Shown piece after piece: positions 61,322-64,000 of a DNA stretch of 64,000 nucleotides. Source of the DNA: Prevotella sp. (lineage in GTDB: Bacteria > Bacteroidota > Bacteroidia > Bacteroidales > Bacteroidaceae); assembly GCA_017402445.1 (NCBI GenBank), contig JAFPME010000009.1, positions 60,715 through 124,714 of the forward strand, in the 5' to 3' direction. The notes beneath the pieces are model-generated. The model saw only the letters and a list, made by a program, of their open reading frames with translations. It did no database searches and was not told the origin of the DNA. Made by a program: the position numbers and the translations under genes. Numbering within the stretch: position 1 is the stretch's first letter; every line of letters begins with the position of its first letter.

Positions 61322-61455
61322 ACCGTCGGAGGCCAACAGATACGTGTCCGTGCTGATTTTCATCGCCTTTCGGACAGTTTTCAGCCCCTTTTCAGGCATT
61401 TGTCCTGCAATCGCCTTGCTGTCCGATGCGCTTTGCGAGTTTTTTTTCTTTTTTC

Positions 61456-61486
61456 TTGCCGTGATTCAAAATTCATCCTACCTTTG
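61456..61486 (+). promoter_or_regulatory. promoter of the small barrel protein
   Basis: TTG (61456-61458), 20 bp, TACCTTTG (61479-61486). The leader is very A-rich and ends with AAAGGAGAAAAG. Confidence 0.7.
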
Positions 61487-61551
61487 CATCGTCAAAAGGA
61501 CAAAACAATAAACAAATAAATAACAACAAAAAAAAAAAGGAGAAAAGAAAA

Positions 61552-62139
61552 ATGAAAAAGATCATGATGACTTTGATGGCAGCCATGCTGCTCTGCGGAA
61601 CAATGAACGCTCAGGACAATCAGCACGAAATCGCCGTAACATACGGAGCAGGAACAACGACAGACTTCGTTGACGGATGGGGAAAAGTCGGAGCCCTCAT
61701 GTTCACTGGAGGTCATTCAACGTTTGAAAACGAGAAGCACTTCGGACCGATTTCTGCAGAATACTTCTATCGCATCAGTCCAGTTGTCGGCGTGGGTGTG
61801 ATCGGAGCCTACGAGAAAACAACTGAAGACGCCTTCGAAGGCGGTTCGAAAGCTGGTGATGTCAAACGCTCAGACATTACGATCATGCCGGCTGTGAAAT
61901 TCAACTGGCTGCGCAAGAAGAACTGGGGCATGTATTCAAAAATCGGAATCGGCGTCACGTTCGAGACCAGGAAAGAGACGGACGATACAAAAAACACTTC
62001 TAAGTCGGATAACTCCACCATGTTCAACTTCCAGGCAACAGCCCTCGGCGTGGAATTCGGTCAGTCAATATGCGGCTTCGCAGAGCTTGGCTTCGGTGAG
62101 CAGGGTGCCGTTCTGGCCGGTATACGCTACAAGTTCTGA
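61552..62139 (+). CDS. small outer-membrane beta-barrel protein
   Basis: A 195-residue protein with a signal peptide (1-20, ending NAQ) and alternating amphipathic strands, such as HEIAVTYGAGTTT, ISAEYFYRIS, VGVGVIGAYEK and MYSKIGIGVTFET. It ends in the tyrosine/phenylalanine terminus GIRYKF typical of outer-membrane barrels. Size fits an eight-strand barrel of the OmpW/OprF-like group. No function can be stated. A strong promoter, an A-rich leader and a terminator suggest high, single-gene expression. Confidence 0.82.
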   Translation: MKKIMMTLMAAMLLCGTMNAQDNQHEIAVTYGAGTTTDFVDGWGKVGALMFTGGHSTFENEKHFGPISAEYFYRISPVVGVGVIGAYEKTTEDAFEGGSKAGDVKRSDITIMPAVKFNWLRKKNWGMYSKIGIGVTFETRKETDDTKNTSKSDNSTMFNFQATALGVEFGQSICGFAELGFGEQGAVLAGIRYKF

Positions 62140-62265
62140 ACCTGGTGCACACAGACACGAAAACACACCGACGCCGAACATCATGACATCTGCAATGATG
62201 ACGCGGAGGAACAAGCAACGAGTGCTAAAAAAAATTCCATATAAAACCATTTAAAAAACATGTCA

Positions 62266-62297
62266 CCGGCTGCCCACTGGCAGTCGGTTTTTTTTGT
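62266..62297 (+). terminator. terminator of the small barrel gene
   Basis: CCGGCTGCC-CACT-GGCAGTCGG followed by eight T. It adjoins the 3' end of repeat copy E, just as the galactanase terminator adjoins copy C. Confidence 0.85.
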
Positions 62298-62670
62298 GAA
62301 AAGAACGGACAAAAATCTCATTTTTGCCCTCTGAGAGTGCCATCGTTCTGAAATAAAAATCCGACGGACGCGTATGCGCGAAATATGAGAGAGTTTTAAA
62401 AAGCTGACAACGAACGACTTGTATTTTCTTTACATTTTTCGAGCTTTCAAAATGGCTCATTTTACGCTTGAAAATGGCCTTTTTTGCCGCGCAGAATGGC
62501 TCATTCTGACGAACAGAATGGGCCATTTTGCAATGTAAAACGGCCCATTCTGAAAATCGACGGGAATTTTCTTCCTGTTTTGTTTAGTTTTTTTACCCAA
62601 AAAGAATGAATCGGTCCTCTAAAATTAAAAAAAATCTCGACAGGATTTTTCGGTACAAAATGTTTACAAT
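62290..62670 (-). repeat. dispersed palindrome-array element, copy E
   Basis: Reverse orientation, in the 800-bp convergent gap after the barrel gene. Five palindromes start at 62448, 62470, 62492, 62514 and 62536 (22-bp period). Its 3' end is of the C/D type (ATGGCACTCTCAGAGGG), while its 5' edge has TGTAAACATTTTGTACCG as in A and B. From 62671 to 62939 I see only AT-rich sequence without a gene. Confidence 0.86.
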
Positions 62671-62939
62671 AAAAGCCGATTGCTGACCGATGAACAGTAG
62701 CTGTTGACGGCCGACAAGCAACCGATGTAATTGTAAATGGTTATTCGTATTGGGGATTTTAACTTTATTTCGGAGGACGAACAACGTGTGTTAACGAATT
62801 TTTTTGTATCTATGTCATCGAAAAAAAACGCTTTACTAACCTAAAGTTTCTTTCACCATATTCCCGTCATATTTGAATGGTATCGCCAAGAGGCGGGGGT
62901 AGCTACTTACAAACATAGTAACTGTGATACAAGGAAACC

Positions 62940-63410
62940 TTAATTATTTGGACATATATTTATTGTCTTAGTTAATAATACGTTGACAGGTTTGCCATTT
63001 TGTCTTCCGGCTTGCCAATCATTCGTTAAATTTAACGCTTTCAATACTGCTTTTTCAAAATCAGATGATGCATCAGATTCTTTGCCAAAAATTCTCGCTC
63101 CAATTAAATGTCCATTTTGGTCAATAACAAATTGTACCTGCACTCTTGTTTGGAGATTGTCATTTTCAGAATAAGCATATTGGATATTATTGACAAGTTC
63201 TTTTAAGAACACGGCTTCACCACCTTTGTATTGGGGCATCTCTTCAACAACCATATAGACATTTTTGCGTGTTATTTTATCATATTGGGTATATTCCTGC
63301 TTATGTTCAAGAGATTTGCAGGAAAATACACTTGTTATTATTATAAAAATCAAACAAAATCTACTGATTTTTGACAGGAGTTCCTGGCCAATTGTTCCAA
63401 TAGTTTTCAT
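62940..63410 (-). CDS. lipoprotein with TonB C-terminal-like domain, AT-rich
   Basis: A 156-residue lipoprotein: hydrophobic signal ending with lipobox VFSC, then a C-terminal domain of TonB type (VQVQFVIDQNGHLIGARIFG, then FEKAVLKALNLTNDWQAGRQ and GKPVNVLLTKTINI). No proline-rich spanner is present, so it cannot act as a normal TonB. Such domains often occur in Bacteroidetes envelope lipoproteins. Base composition is much richer in A+T than neighbours, which suggests recent acquisition. The start is uncertain; ATG 63443 would add 11 residues. An IS1380-type element lies 140 bp upstream. Confidence 0.75.
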   Translation of the reverse strand: MKTIGTIGQELLSKISRFCLIFIIITSVFSCKSLEHKQEYTQYDKITRKNVYMVVEEMPQYKGGEAVFLKELVNNIQYAYSENDNLQTRVQVQFVIDQNGHLIGARIFGKESDASSDFEKAVLKALNLTNDWQAGRQNGKPVNVLLTKTINICPNN

Positions 63411-63552
63411 AGTATTTTTTATAAATTCTAGTGTTTTGTTCATTATTAAATGCCTTATTAAAATAATTAAAGAAACCATAACCTTCATTTTGTAAACCAA
63501 TTTCTTTTAACCCTAAATTCCGCAGTACTTTAGTTAAACATTTTTATAAGTT

Positions 63553-64000
63553 CCTGAGAAACAAAAAGTTGCTCAGGATTTTGCCATGTCAGATTTTTCA
63601 CTTACCTTAGTGCTGCAATTCAAGACAAGCAAAATCATCTATGGCATGGCAAATATAAGCATTAAATCTCAGAAAATCACCCCTTTCGGTGGAATTTTTC
63701 ACGTGATGGAGAAATTTGACCATTACATCGGTCCTGTTGTTGACGGCGAGCTGGGGCTTCGGTGCGCCACTTTCGGCTACCAATACAGCGAAATAACACG
63801 CTCGCTGATGAGCATGTATTTCTGTGGCGGTGACTGTGTCGAAGATGTGACGAGCCACCTGATGCCCCATCTCTCGCTTCATCCCACCCTCCGCACCTGC
63901 TCCTCCGACACCATTCTGAGAGGTATTTCTGAGCTGAGCACAGCCAACACGACCTACGTATCTGAGACAGGACGCAGCTACGATTTCAATACTGCCACGA
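63553..64000 (+). mobile_element. IS1380-family insertion sequence, left part
   Basis: The outer edge is proposed at CCTGAGAAAC (63553), inside an inverted repeat CCTGAG / CTCAGG (63553-63558, 63572-63577). The transposase starts 93 bp inside. The right end is beyond the window, so target duplication cannot be checked. Confidence 0.7.
63646..64000 (+). CDS. IS1380-family transposase, N-terminal part (cut by window end)
   Basis: The first 118 codons of a DDE transposase, open to the last base. The sequence MANISIKSQKITPFGGIFHV, then the blocks LGLRCATFGYQYSEI, SLMSMYFCGGDCVEDV and HPTLRTCSSDTILRG, match IS1380 transposases of Bacteroidetes closely. No frameshift or stop is seen in the visible part, so the element could be intact. 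The catalytic DDE residues lie downstream of the window. Confidence 0.9.
   Translation, partial: MANISIKSQKITPFGGIFHVMEKFDHYIGPVVDGELGLRCATFGYQYSEITRSLMSMYFCGGDCVEDVTSHLMPHLSLHPTLRTCSSDTILRGISELSTANTTYVSETGRSYDFNTAT

Overview
The window reads as a chromosomal segment of a moderately GC-rich Bacteroidales bacterium, most likely a Prevotella relative. Three things point that way. Many genes are preceded by Bacteroidetes-type promoters (TTTG, about 20 bp, TAnnTTTG). Arginine genes include an N-succinylornithine-type carbamoyltransferase. Lipoproteins and outer-membrane proteins (NigD-like, DUF6057, Por-type C-terminal tails on secreted glycosidases) are typical of that order. No rRNA, tRNA or CRISPR array was seen.

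Layout. 1-5205: end of acetate kinase, a PHP phosphatase, a CxxCH beta-propeller lipoprotein paired with a DUF6057 membrane protein, and a two-domain Rid-like protein. 5873-17825: a minus-strand arginine/proline cluster, transcribed argR, GNAT (candidate N-acylglutamate synthase), argG, DUF559 endonuclease, argC, argD, proC, XRE-cupin regulator, acyl-CoA ligase, proB, proA, argF'. The deacylase (argE'-like) lies apart at 31607. argB, argJ and argH are not in the window. 18815-23681: PASTA protein, rluD, ddl, acyltransferase, nigD. 24563-32674: two NSS transporters, VanZ-like and CYTH proteins, a 47-residue membrane protein, prfB, a fatty acyl-CoA ligase and the deacylase. 33348-37602: secreted GH53 galactanase and GH13 amylase. 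37708-49430: housekeeping genes (ABC exporter, nadK, DJ-1, ispD, recG, M23/LysM peptidase, a large outer-membrane barrel, an epimerase). 50047-61321: polysaccharide functions (MBOAT/SGNH O-acylation pair, flippase, three glycosyltransferases, a hexapeptide acyltransferase) with an SF1 helicase between them. 61552-64000: a small barrel protein, an AT-rich TonB-domain lipoprotein and the left end of an IS1380-type insertion sequence.

The most unusual feature is a dispersed non-coding element found five times, at about 5.4, 18.1, 32.8, 49.5 and 62.3 kb. Each copy has a central array of exactly five imperfect palindromes (7-nt arms, 3-nt centre) at an exact 22-bp period, between conserved AT-rich flanks. 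The central triplets of units 4 and 5 are almost invariant between copies, so whole arrays were copied. The second unusual feature is a DUF559 endonuclease gene bounded by 32-bp inverted repeats, each with its own hairpin. It is inserted between argG and argC so that its stop codon overlaps the argC start (ATGA), and it gave ArgC a repeat-encoded N-terminal extension.
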